Below, in pieces: positions 16,718 to 24,217 of a stretch of 64,000 bases of DNA. The stretch comes from Verrucomicrobiota bacterium. GTDB taxonomy: Bacteria; Verrucomicrobiota; Verrucomicrobiia; Opitutales; Opitutaceae. The notes beneath the pieces were generated by a model that was not told the origin of the DNA, did no database searches, and was given only the letters and a program-made list of their open reading frames with translations. Location: the NCBI GenBank assembly GCA_016721945.1, contig JADKHC010000021.1:1-64000 (forward strand), written 5' to 3'. Position numbers and translations under genes: made by a program. Each line of letters begins with the position of its first letter. Positions within the stretch are counted from its first letter, which is position 1.

Positions 16718-17763
16718 TCACGCGCGTAGCGCGTCGAAGTGATATCGGCGGCCCAGGATTTGTTTTTCAGGTACCAGTCGACGGTTTTATCGATGCCGGT
16801 GGTGAAGCTTTCGCGAGGGTTCCAGCCGAGTTCTTTTTGGAGTTTGGTGCAGTCGATCGCGTAACGGCGGTCGTGGCCGGGGCGGTCGGCGACGTAGGTG
16901 ATCTGGGTCTCGTAGGGCTTGCCGTCGGCGCGGGGCGACTTTTTGTCGAGGAGGGCGCAGATGGTTTTAACGATTTCGATGTTCGGTTTTTCGTTCAGGC
17001 CACCGATGTTGTAGGTCTCGCCGACGCGGCCTTTTTGGAGGACGAGCCAGATGGCGGCGGCATGATCTTCAACGAAGAGCCAGTCGCGGATCTGCATGCC
17101 GTCGCCGTAAACCGGGAGCGGTTTGCCTTCGAGGGCGTTGAGGATGACGAGGGGAATGAGCTTCTCCGGGAAGTGAAATGGACCGTAGTTGTTCGAGCAA
17201 TTGGTGGTGAGCGTCGGGAATTTGTAGGTGTGCTGGTAGGCGCGGACGAGGTGATCGCTGGCAGCCTTCGAGGCGGCGTAGGGGCTGTTCGGCGCGAAGG
17301 GAGTTTCTTCGGTGAAGGCGGGATCGGTGAGGGAGAGTGTGCCGTAAACTTCATCGGTCGAAACGTGGAGGAATCGGAAGGCGGCTTTCTTTGGCTCTGG
17401 CAACTTGGTCCAGCGGAGTCGGGCGGCGTTGAGCAGGCGGAGCGTGCCGACGACGTTGGTTTGAACGAATGGTTCGGGTGAGTCGATCGAGCGGTCGACG
17501 TGGGACTCGGCGGCGAAGTTTACGACGGCATCGATCGCATGCTCGGCGAGCAGGCGGGAAACGAGGTCGGTGTCGCCGATGTCACCGTGGGCGAAAACGT
17601 AACGCGGGTCTTTCGCGAGGTCGGCAAGGTTGGCGGGATTGCCGGCGTAGGTGAGGGCGTCGAGGTTGACGAGTTTCGTGAGCGGCGAGCCGGACTCGGT
17701 GAGGCGCTGACGAATAAAGTTGGAGCCGATAAAACCGCAGCCGCCGGTAACGAGTAAGTTCAT
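16696..17763 (-). CDS. rfbB: dTDP-glucose 4,6-dehydratase
   Basis: It converts dTDP-glucose to dTDP-4-keto-6-deoxyglucose with bound NAD+. Seen in the 355-aa product are the N-terminal GGCGFIGSNFIRQ, the catalytic segment STDEVYGTL, SPYAASKAASDHLVRAY with the Y-x-x-x-K pair, and NNYGPFHFPEKLIPLVI, which is diagnostic for RfbB. Its start codon touches the left edge of the second heptamer array. The last residues and stop (GAKG then TAG) are encoded by the right arm of the first array. It works after rfbA in the dTDP-sugar pathway, and no rfbC epimerase gene lies in the window. Confidence 0.97.
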   Translation of the reverse strand: MNLLVTGGCGFIGSNFIRQRLTESGSPLTKLVNLDALTYAGNPANLADLAKDPRYVFAHGDIGDTDLVSRLLAEHAIDAVVNFAAESHVDRSIDSPEPFVQTNVVGTLRLLNAARLRWTKLPEPKKAAFRFLHVSTDEVYGTLSLTDPAFTEETPFAPNSPYAASKAASDHLVRAYQHTYKFPTLTTNCSNNYGPFHFPEKLIPLVILNALEGKPLPVYGDGMQIRDWLFVEDHAAAIWLVLQKGRVGETYNIGGLNEKPNIEIVKTICALLDKKSPRADGKPYETQITYVADRPGHDRRYAIDCTKLQKELGWNPRESFTTGIDKTVDWYLKNKSWAADITSTRYARERLGAKG

Positions 17764-18233
17764 AAGGTTTAAGTGATAAGTTGTAAGTCGGAATCGGATT
17801 TCGGAATCGGAAAGTGGTTCTAAGTTCGGAGGGAGCGCAGGAGGGCGTTGGTCATTTTGGATATTTCGGTGCAGGTGGACTCCAAGCGGTCGTAATCGTC
17901 TGGCACGATGTAAGTGAGGTCGCGGGCTAGAAGAATATGGTAACGGGTTTCCTCGATCGATCCGCGGGCTATGATTAAAAACTGGCTGAATTCGGCGGTG
18001 GAGCCGCGGCCCTTACCTTCTGCGATATTGGTCGGAATTGACGCGGCGGCTCGGCAAAGTTGGTCAACAAGGCGAAATCGTTCGTCGGCGGGGAAGCTTT
18101 TTGTGAGGCGATAGATCTCAAGCGTGAGGGCGTGGGATTTCTGCCAAACCAGTAAATCGCGCCAGCTCTCAATCTTGGTGTCGATCATTTGGTTTTGTCT
18201 TATCGCTTATCACTTAAACCTTATCACTCAAGC
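17761..18233. mobile_element. putative cassette: four-helix-bundle gene between inverted heptamer arrays (copy 2)
   Basis: The left array starts at 17761 with CATAAGG, TTTAAGT, GATAAGT, TGTAAGT and continues with more degenerate 7-mers to about 17830. The right array at 18199-18233 reads CTTATCG, CTTATCA, CTTAAAC, CTTATCA, CTCAAGC. A 19-bp exact inverted repeat (17762-17780 with 18206-18224, core AAGGTTTAAGTGATAAG) brackets the small gene. The unit sequence is different from copy 1 although the layout is the same. The arrays abut the start of rfbB and the stop of the rmlD-like gene. Confidence 0.6.
17820..18188 (-). CDS. four-helix-bundle protein (TIGR02436/23S rRNA IVS-protein family), copy 2
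   Basis: The 122-aa protein shows the same family pattern as copy 1: WRDLLVWQKSHALTLEIYRL, then LVDQLCRAAASIPTNIAEGK, then FLIIARGSIEETRYHILLA. The two copies are clearly divergent from each other, so they look like independent arrivals or an old duplication, not a recent one. The ATG at 18188 directly follows the right heptamer array, and the stop at 17820 lies in the left array. It is located between the rmlD-like gene and rfbB on the minus strand. Function unknown. Confidence 0.9.
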   Translation of the reverse strand: MIDTKIESWRDLLVWQKSHALTLEIYRLTKSFPADERFRLVDQLCRAAASIPTNIAEGKGRGSTAEFSQFLIIARGSIEETRYHILLARDLTYIVPDDYDRLESTCTEISKMTNALLRSLRT

Positions 18234-19097
18234 TTTGCGCCAGGTGCGCAAAGCTTGCTCCACGGATTCGTGGACTTCGGTCATCTTGATTCCGGCTTTG
18301 GCGAGTTTGTCGGAGTTCATCGTGCAGTTGGAGCGCGGAGTCTTGGCGGCGATCTTCATGAACTCTTCTTCGCTGGGGAAGAACTCGTATTTTTTCGGGT
18401 GGACGCCGCTCTTCTCGATCATACCAACGACTTCGCGCGTGGTGACGTGGCCGGGATTGGTGATGTTGTATTTACCGTATGGAATGTGTTTTTCCCAGCA
18501 GGCGAAGGTGGCGGCGACGAACTCGGGGAGTTGCGAAATGGAATTGGCGGCTTCGAGTAGTTTGGCATAGCGCATCAACTTCGTGAGGTAGTTGCGCGGG
18601 TTGTCGATGTTGTCGAAGGGAATGCGGAGGCGCCAGATGTAGCAGTTGGTGGCGTCGGCGAGGACTTCTTCGCCGAGGGCTTTCGTGCCGCTGTAGAATG
18701 AGCAGTTGTTTTGGCGGAAAGTGAAGTTGGGCGCATCTTCCTCGGTGAAGCCGGTGCCGTCAGCGCGGCAGCCGGTGTAAATGCAGCCGGAGGAAACGTG
18801 ACCCCAAGGAACGCCGGCTTCGGCGCAGGCTTTGGCGACGATGCCGGGGAAAACGGCGTTGCCGAAGAGGCACTCGGTTTTGTGGATCTCACAGGCGTCG
18901 ACGTTGGGTTTGCCAGTGTAGCCAGCGGAGTTGATCAGGAACTCGGGTTTGTCGCGTTTCAACGCGGCGGTGAGCACATCGACGTTGGTGTAATCGACTT
19001 CCGCGCGCCGCAGATTGCGGAACGGAATGCCCTTTTGAGTGAGCAGCGCTTGATAAGCTTGGCCGACGTAACCGGAACCACCGAGAAGATAGATCAT
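18228..19097 (-). CDS. RmlD-like NAD(P)-dependent sugar reductase/epimerase
   Basis: The 289-aa protein opens MIYLLGGSGYVGQAYQALL with the Rossmann glycine motif. It continues with INSAGYTGKPNVDACEIH, where RmlD proteins have N-x-A-A/G-Y-T-x-V-D-x-A-E, and FYSGTKALGEE with the Y-x-x-x-K catalytic pair. This fits the RmlD substrate-binding family (dTDP-4-dehydrorhamnose reductase and relatives). Exact function is less sure because rfbC is missing and the protein has several non-typical cysteines. It is the first gene of the minus-strand sugar operon. Its upstream region (19098-19299) also contains the nifA promoter on the opposite strand. Confidence 0.8.
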   Translation of the reverse strand: MIYLLGGSGYVGQAYQALLTQKGIPFRNLRRAEVDYTNVDVLTAALKRDKPEFLINSAGYTGKPNVDACEIHKTECLFGNAVFPGIVAKACAEAGVPWGHVSSGCIYTGCRADGTGFTEEDAPNFTFRQNNCSFYSGTKALGEEVLADATNCYIWRLRIPFDNIDNPRNYLTKLMRYAKLLEAANSISQLPEFVAATFACWEKHIPYGKYNITNPGHVTTREVVGMIEKSGVHPKKYEFFPSEEEFMKIAAKTPRSNCTMNSDKLAKAGIKMTEVHESVEQALRTWRKA

Positions 19098-19299
19098 AGT
19101 AAAACCGCAAGAAAAAGCCCAGCGACGTGGGCCAACAAGCCTATTATAGGTGCTTTGGCTATAATCAGGGAAACCCCTGTTGTGTGCGGGGCTGGTATCT
19201 GCATGGCGAGGCGTAGCTTTAAGAACATCTGTGGTGTGTTGCCGTGGGTTTAATGCATGCCAGCAGTTAATTTTCTAGACGCTGACATAGAATGTAAAA

Positions 19300-19315
19300 T
19301 GGCACTCGCATTGCT
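19300..19315 (+). promoter_or_regulatory. sigma-54 (-24/-12) promoter of nifA
   Basis: TGGCACTCGCATTGCT matches the consensus TGGCAC-N5-TTGCW at nearly every position, with GG and GC exactly ten bases apart (19301-19302 and 19313-19314). The predicted transcription start is about 19326. No clear TGT-N10-ACA NifA site was found upstream, so the activator (NtrC-like or NifA itself) is not resolved. Confidence 0.85.
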
Positions 19316-19350
19316 AACGAGGAGGGGTGAACGACTGTGACCGTTGTAGC

Positions 19351-20958
19351 ATGCCCTCATCAGGAGCTGAGCCACGCGCAAGCCTGGCGGGGCGTTGTCG
19401 CGTAATCAGGGAAATCGATTCCCTCCATGCGGTGTCCACCATGTTGGCGCTGGGAGGCGATTTTACGGCAGCCATGTCCGCGTTGTTTTCGCAACTATCC
19501 CTCGCAACCAGCCTGCGGGAAGGGCTGTTGGCAATTTTTGACCGCGAGCATGAGACGTTAGTTGCTGATGAGCACATCGGTTCCGCAAAGACGTCACCGC
19601 CGATGCGTGTCGCAGTGAATAAGGGCGAAGGTCTTCTCGGGCGCGTGCTGGACGAAGCAGAATCTATACTTTTCGAACGTATTGATAAAATTGATGCGCC
19701 GCTGAGTTCGCTCGATAAATTGCAGTGTCGCCCGGAAAACGGCGAAAAGGCCTGGCTCGCCGTCCCGATTCGTCACGGCCCGGAAGTCCTCGGGACACTA
19801 AGCTTCGTCTGCATCACGGCGGAGCGCGAGGTGCTGGAGGCCGACCTGCGTTTTCTCGCGCTCATCGCGGGTCAGGTGGGCCTGGCGGTGCGGTTTCGTC
19901 AGCTGGCAAAAGAGCGCTTCGATTCGTTGCAGAAAGAAAACGACCGACTGCAGGAGCAGATCAAAAAAAGTTTTGTCCCTGACGGTATGATCGGCCGCTC
20001 CTCGGCGATGCGCATGGTGTATTTTCACATCGACCAGGTGGCGGACAGCAAGACCACCGTCCTCATTCGCGGCGAGACGGGCGTGGGCAAAGAACGTATT
20101 GCCCAGGCGATTTGGCAGGGAGGCTCGCGGGGGCAGAAAGCCTACGTACGCGTCAACTGCGCGGCGTTGCCCGAGAGCATCATCGAGAGCGAATTGTTCG
20201 GCCACGAGAAGGGGGCCTTCACCGGTGCGCTCGCGCTGCGCAAGGGCCGCTTCGAACTCGCTCACGGTGGCACGCTTTTCCTCGACGAAATCGGCGAGAT
20301 CTCGCTTTCCACGCAGGCGAAACTCTTGCGCGTTCTCCAGGAAGGCACCTTTGAACGCGTGGGTGGCACGCAGACGATAAAGGTCGATATACGCGTCATC
20401 GCCGCAACCAATCGAAATCTGGAAAAAATGATCGAGGAAGGGAAGTTCCGAATCGATCTCTACTACCGTCTCAACGTTTTTCCCGTCTATATTCCCCCTC
20501 TGCGTGAGCGGAAAAGCGACATCCTCGAACTGGCCGATTATTTCCTGGAAAAATACTCGGCGCAGAATGGGAAAAAAGTGGTGCGTCTCTCCACTCCCGC
20601 GATCGACATGTTGATGGCCTATCACTGGCCCGGCAATGTGCGTGAAGCCGAAAATATCATTGAGCGGGCGGTGCTGCTCAGTCAGGACGGCGTTATTCAT
20701 GCCTATCATCTGCCACCGACTTTGCAGACTGCGGAAACATCGGGCACCGAACTAAAAGGCACGCTCCAGGAATCGCTCGATGCCGTGGAGCGGGAGATGA
20801 TTGTTGAGGCGCTCAAGGTGAACCGCGGGTTTATTGCCAAAGCCGCCCGTCAGCTCGGACTGACCGAGCGCATCATGGGGCTTCGGGTGAAAAAATACGG
20901 CATCGAGCCAGAACGTTTCCGAACCGAGGCCCAGGTGGAAAAAAAGACCGGCGCCTGA
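19351..20958 (+). CDS. nifA: NifA, sigma-54-dependent activator of nitrogen fixation
   Basis: It has an N-terminal GAF-type sensor domain (about residues 25-190). A central AAA+ domain follows with Walker A GETGVGKE, the sigma-54 contact loop GAFTGA, Walker B GGTLFLDEIGEI and the arginine-finger region. A Fis-type helix-turn-helix lies near the C-terminus (AKAARQLGLTERIMGLRVKK). The linker before the HTH lacks the C-x4-C motif of oxygen-sensitive rhizobial NifA. The frame is open from a GTG at 19327, but the predicted transcription start is about 19326, so that GTG would give a leaderless message. The ATG at 19351 (535 aa) is therefore chosen, with some doubt. A GTG start would add two cysteines (DCDRC). 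It lies at the left edge of the nif island. Confidence 0.9.
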   Translation: MPSSGAEPRASLAGRCRVIREIDSLHAVSTMLALGGDFTAAMSALFSQLSLATSLREGLLAIFDREHETLVADEHIGSAKTSPPMRVAVNKGEGLLGRVLDEAESILFERIDKIDAPLSSLDKLQCRPENGEKAWLAVPIRHGPEVLGTLSFVCITAEREVLEADLRFLALIAGQVGLAVRFRQLAKERFDSLQKENDRLQEQIKKSFVPDGMIGRSSAMRMVYFHIDQVADSKTTVLIRGETGVGKERIAQAIWQGGSRGQKAYVRVNCAALPESIIESELFGHEKGAFTGALALRKGRFELAHGGTLFLDEIGEISLSTQAKLLRVLQEGTFERVGGTQTIKVDIRVIAATNRNLEKMIEEGKFRIDLYYRLNVFPVYIPPLRERKSDILELADYFLEKYSAQNGKKVVRLSTPAIDMLMAYHWPGNVREAENIIERAVLLSQDGVIHAYHLPPTLQTAETSGTELKGTLQESLDAVEREMIVEALKVNRGFIAKAARQLGLTERIMGLRVKKYGIEPERFRTEAQVEKKTGA

Positions 20959-21014
20959 AGAGGCGACGCGGAGGCCGTTCGCTCATCGCCTAAGCCGTAA
21001 CCGATGCCATAGCG

Positions 21015-21090
21015 GGTGGAGCCCGTTGTCCCTAACGGGCTGGTTTGGGAGTGACTCCGATCAAGCCCGATTGGGACATCGGGCTCCACC
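21015..21090. repeat. 76-bp composite palindromic repeat, copy 2
   Basis: This is the same element as at 7944-8019 but in opposite orientation, with differences confined to the central spacer. It has terminal arms GGTGGAGCCCG/CGGGCTCCACC and two internal hairpins. It lies between the convergent nifA and draT genes and could act as a bidirectional transcript-end structure. Confidence 0.9.
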
Positions 21091-21211
21091 TTCTTCTGCT
21101 GCTCTAAGCTGAAGGCCATGCTTCAACCGCACGTTACCTCTAAGTTTCTCGTGGCGGGGTAGAGGACCTCGAAGCTCGCTTCGAAGCATCATTCCTTCCC
21201 GGGAATCTATC

Positions 21212-22015
21212 CTAATAGAGCAATGTTTGTACGCGGTATTCGCCGCCGAGGATGAGAAACTCGTATTCGCCACCGAGCAGGTGAGGCGGAAGCAGTCCGC
21301 TGAAACATACGATTTTTTGCAGCGGCACGCGCACTTTCCAGACGAGTGAACCAAACTCCCAGGCTATCTCGGGATCGGAGGTGAACGAGCTGAGGTTGTT
21401 AAGTAAGACGAGTGCGCGCCGGTCGGAGGGTTGATCACGCACTGCGTATTCCTCGGGATCGTGTGTGCCGCGATAAAGCGTGAGCCAGCGTTCGCCCGGA
21501 TGCCGACGTTGGAGCTCGTATTGGCAAAATGTATACAGCAGGTCGAGCTGCATGGCGACGGCGACAGTCTTTGCTGCGCCTTTCATGCAGTCGCGGGAAT
21601 AGCGCTCGAGCGCGGCTGCATCGACAGGCAGGCGTCCTCCGTGGTAGCGCGGAGGTAGGCCGAAGCGATTTTCGACCCAGGATTTCAGCACGGCTCCGGA
21701 GTGGCCGTTGCTGTCGGCGCCCCAGCCGTGGAGAAATTGCACGTAGCTGCTGCGCAGGCTGGAACGGGCGGAAGCCTGATGCTCGGCCCATTCGTGCAGG
21801 CGAAATTTCACCGAGACATAGTCGTGGAAAACTTCGCCACGGCGATCGGGATTGTCGATGTCATCAAGTTTCGCAAAGAGACGGCGGTCGGTCACGCGAA
21901 CACTGTCGATTTCGAGTGGTTGTGGGTTTTCCTGGAAGTCCGCGCTGGCGATGGCCCACGGTGAGAGATTGCAGCGGTTGAAGGTGCTTGAGGGTATGGA
22001 GGAAAGCAGCGGCAT
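21212..22015 (-). CDS. draT: NAD+-dinitrogen-reductase ADP-ribosyltransferase
   Basis: DraT inactivates nitrogenase by moving ADP-ribose from NAD+ onto an arginine of NifH when ammonium rises or energy falls. The 267-aa length matches the family. Candidate active-site elements of the R-S-E ADP-ribosyltransferase fold are visible: LYRGTHD near residue 180, SSFTSD near 209 and GEYEFLILGGEY near 249. The family-typical stretch SYVQFLHGWGADSN lies near residue 90. The gene follows draG with 8 bp between them, and both probably start from the sigma-54 promoter next to draG. The target arginine is present in the NifH encoded here. Confidence 0.92.
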   Translation of the reverse strand: MPLLSSIPSSTFNRCNLSPWAIASADFQENPQPLEIDSVRVTDRRLFAKLDDIDNPDRRGEVFHDYVSVKFRLHEWAEHQASARSSLRSSYVQFLHGWGADSNGHSGAVLKSWVENRFGLPPRYHGGRLPVDAAALERYSRDCMKGAAKTVAVAMQLDLLYTFCQYELQRRHPGERWLTLYRGTHDPEEYAVRDQPSDRRALVLLNNLSSFTSDPEIAWEFGSLVWKVRVPLQKIVCFSGLLPPHLLGGEYEFLILGGEYRVQTLLY

Positions 22016-22023
22016 CGATGGGG

Positions 22024-22983
22024 CTAGATGGCTGTGGCAGTGGTAGTTCGGGGGCGGAGGTGTACGGGTGCTGGGCAGTGCTTTGGCATCACTTCCTGGA
22101 TCTCGGGACGGAGTGCGAGCAGGTGAATGGTTTGTTCGCGGATCGCGGTATGAACATTGGGCGCGAGTTTCTTTAACCAGCGTTCCGGGATTGCGTCGAC
22201 TCCATAGAGCGCGCCTGCGAGTTGTCCCGCGAGCGCACCTGTGGTGTCGGCATCGCCGCCGCGGTTGACGACCTTGACCAGACAGTCTTCGAAGCTGGTG
22301 GTGGTGAAAAACGCATCGAGAACTGTCTGGACCGTATCGACAATGTAACCGCTCGTCATGCCGGGCCAGGGCGAGAAGCGAAACTCAGAAATGTACTCTA
22401 GGAGTAACGCGACTTCAGCGTGCGCAGCGGCGAGCCCTTCGCCACGAATCAGTCGTCGTGTCATGCGTCCGAGCGTTAACGTTCCCGCATCCGATAGCGG
22501 GTGGTTATGGGTGACGTGCGCTTGAGTGATGGAAGTTTCTTCAAAGGCGTTCTCATCATGGAGCGTCGCGAGAACAGCAGGCAGGTTACGCATCGCGGCA
22601 CCGTTGCCTGCACTGTCAGGCGCTGCGGTCGCTGCAGTTGTTCCTTGCAACATGAAGCGCCGGATGCCGCGTCGACAGGTGTTGCCGATATCAACCGGAC
22701 AGCTCTGCATCCATGTAACGTAGGCGCGGGCGATCACATTTGCATCATCCAGGCCGCCGCGCAGCAGGGCATCGCCGAGCGCTAGCGCCATCTCTGTATC
22801 GTCGGTGACCTGGCCTGCTTTTAACCGTAGCCAGCCCCCACCGACAATATTGTGATGCACGCCGTGGATCGCGGCGATCTCACGCGCGGTCATGAATTCG
22901 ACAGTTGCACCCAGGGCGTCGCCGATGGCGAGACCGAGGTAGGCGCCGAGGGCGCGCTGCATGAGTGTCGGATTTGTATCCAT
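22024..22983 (-). CDS. draG: ADP-ribosyl-dinitrogen-reductase hydrolase
   Basis: DraG removes ADP-ribose from NifH and so reactivates nitrogenase. It is a dinuclear Mn-dependent ADP-ribosylglycohydrolase. Metal-binding motifs are present: QVTDDTEMALALGDALL near residue 58 and NRGGDADTTGALAGQLAGAL near 240. The N-terminal LGLAIGDALGATVEF and the GNGAAMR segment are also typical. The frame is open to an ATG at 23043, but that ATG overlaps the -12 element of a sigma-54 promoter and lies upstream of the predicted transcript start. The ATG at 22983 (319 aa, beginning MDTNPTLMQRALGAYLG) is therefore preferred. It is transcribed away from nifH. Confidence 0.94.
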   Translation of the reverse strand: MDTNPTLMQRALGAYLGLAIGDALGATVEFMTAREIAAIHGVHHNIVGGGWLRLKAGQVTDDTEMALALGDALLRGGLDDANVIARAYVTWMQSCPVDIGNTCRRGIRRFMLQGTTAATAAPDSAGNGAAMRNLPAVLATLHDENAFEETSITQAHVTHNHPLSDAGTLTLGRMTRRLIRGEGLAAAHAEVALLLEYISEFRFSPWPGMTSGYIVDTVQTVLDAFFTTTSFEDCLVKVVNRGGDADTTGALAGQLAGALYGVDAIPERWLKKLAPNVHTAIREQTIHLLALRPEIQEVMPKHCPAPVHLRPRTTTATAI

Positions 22984-23042
22984 GAATAGGTTACGCGCGA
23001 GGCCGGCCAGACTGTCGTGGGGTGCTCGCGCGTGGAGTTCCA

Positions 23043-23058
23043 TGCAGGACTCTTGCCA
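23043..23058 (-). promoter_or_regulatory. sigma-54 (-24/-12) promoter of draG-draT
   Basis: On the minus strand the sequence is TGGCAAGAGTCCTGCA, with GG and GC ten bases apart, close to TGGCAC-G-N4-TTGCA. The predicted transcript start is about 23032, roughly 50 nt before the draG ATG at 22983. This ties the switch-off and reactivation genes to the same sigma factor as nifH. Confidence 0.75.
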
Positions 23059-23084
23059 ACTTGCATTAAGGGGAGGAGCGACAA

Positions 23085-23102
23085 TCCGACATTTTTGTCG
23101 GA
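23085..23102. promoter_or_regulatory. perfect inverted repeat in the draG-nifH divergent region
   Basis: TCCGACA, a TTTT spacer and TGTCGGA form a perfect 7+4+7 inverted repeat. It lies 28 bp upstream of the draG -24 element and 118 bp upstream of the nifH -24 element. That distance is normal for an enhancer-binding protein at nifH. It is not the canonical NifA site TGT-N10-ACA. It may be a variant activator site or a repressor operator. Confidence 0.45.
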
Positions 23103-23218
23103 ATAGGGGTTTCAGAAAACGCCAGTGTAGTGTTTGGCGAGGCCTTTTTTGCCAAAAATATTAGCCGAAATTTTTCTAAAAATTGGACAATAGAGACTTG
23201 TGAGTGTCTCGAATGACT

Positions 23219-23234
23219 TGGCATCAAGGCCGCT
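23219..23234 (+). promoter_or_regulatory. sigma-54 (-24/-12) promoter of nifH
   Basis: TGGCATCAAGGCCGCT has GG (23220-23221) and GC (23232-23233) exactly ten bases apart. The -24 half is good (TTGGCA), and the -12 half is weaker (CCGCT in place of TTGCT). The predicted start near 23245 leaves a leader of about 37 nt before the nifH ATG. Confidence 0.75.
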
Positions 23235-23281
23235 ATAGGCAGGGCATTCTCGGAACTCGTAACTATAACTAAGAAAATAAA

Positions 23282-24106
<825 letters not shown>

Positions 24107-24123
24107 ATAATTACGCGCCGGTT

Positions 24124-24142
24124 GCGGCCCGAAATGGGCCGC
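24124..24142 (+). promoter_or_regulatory. hairpin in the nifH-nifD gap
   Basis: GCGGCCC, a GAAAT loop and GGGCCGC form a perfect, GC-rich 7-bp stem 18 bp after the nifH stop. There is no T-run, so it is more likely a 3' stabiliser or partial attenuator than a full terminator. Similar hairpins after nifH in other bacteria help raise nifH transcript above nifDK. Confidence 0.6.
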
Positions 24143-24217
24143 CCAGTCGCTGGCAGTCGGTTCGGGTCGCAAGGCCCCCAGAGTCCGCTCCCACATTAAA
24201 AACTGATTCCTACAAAT

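Noticed and set aside
16261..18233. Heptamer arrays considered as a CRISPR array
   Set aside because: The units are 7 bp with no spacers, in inverted pairs around a gene, and no cas genes are present.
16261..18233. Diversity-generating retroelement, because four-helix-bundle proteins resemble Avd
   Set aside because: No reverse transcriptase, template repeat or variable repeat could be found in the window.
19098..19299. NifA upstream activator site (TGT-N10-ACA) before nifA
   Set aside because: Only a one-mismatch candidate (CGT-N10-ACA near 19210-19230) was found, which is too weak to report as a site.
22984..23043. Longer draG start at the ATG at 23043
   Set aside because: The ATG coincides with the -12 element of the sigma-54 promoter and lies upstream of the predicted transcript start. 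The added residues do not resemble the DraG family.
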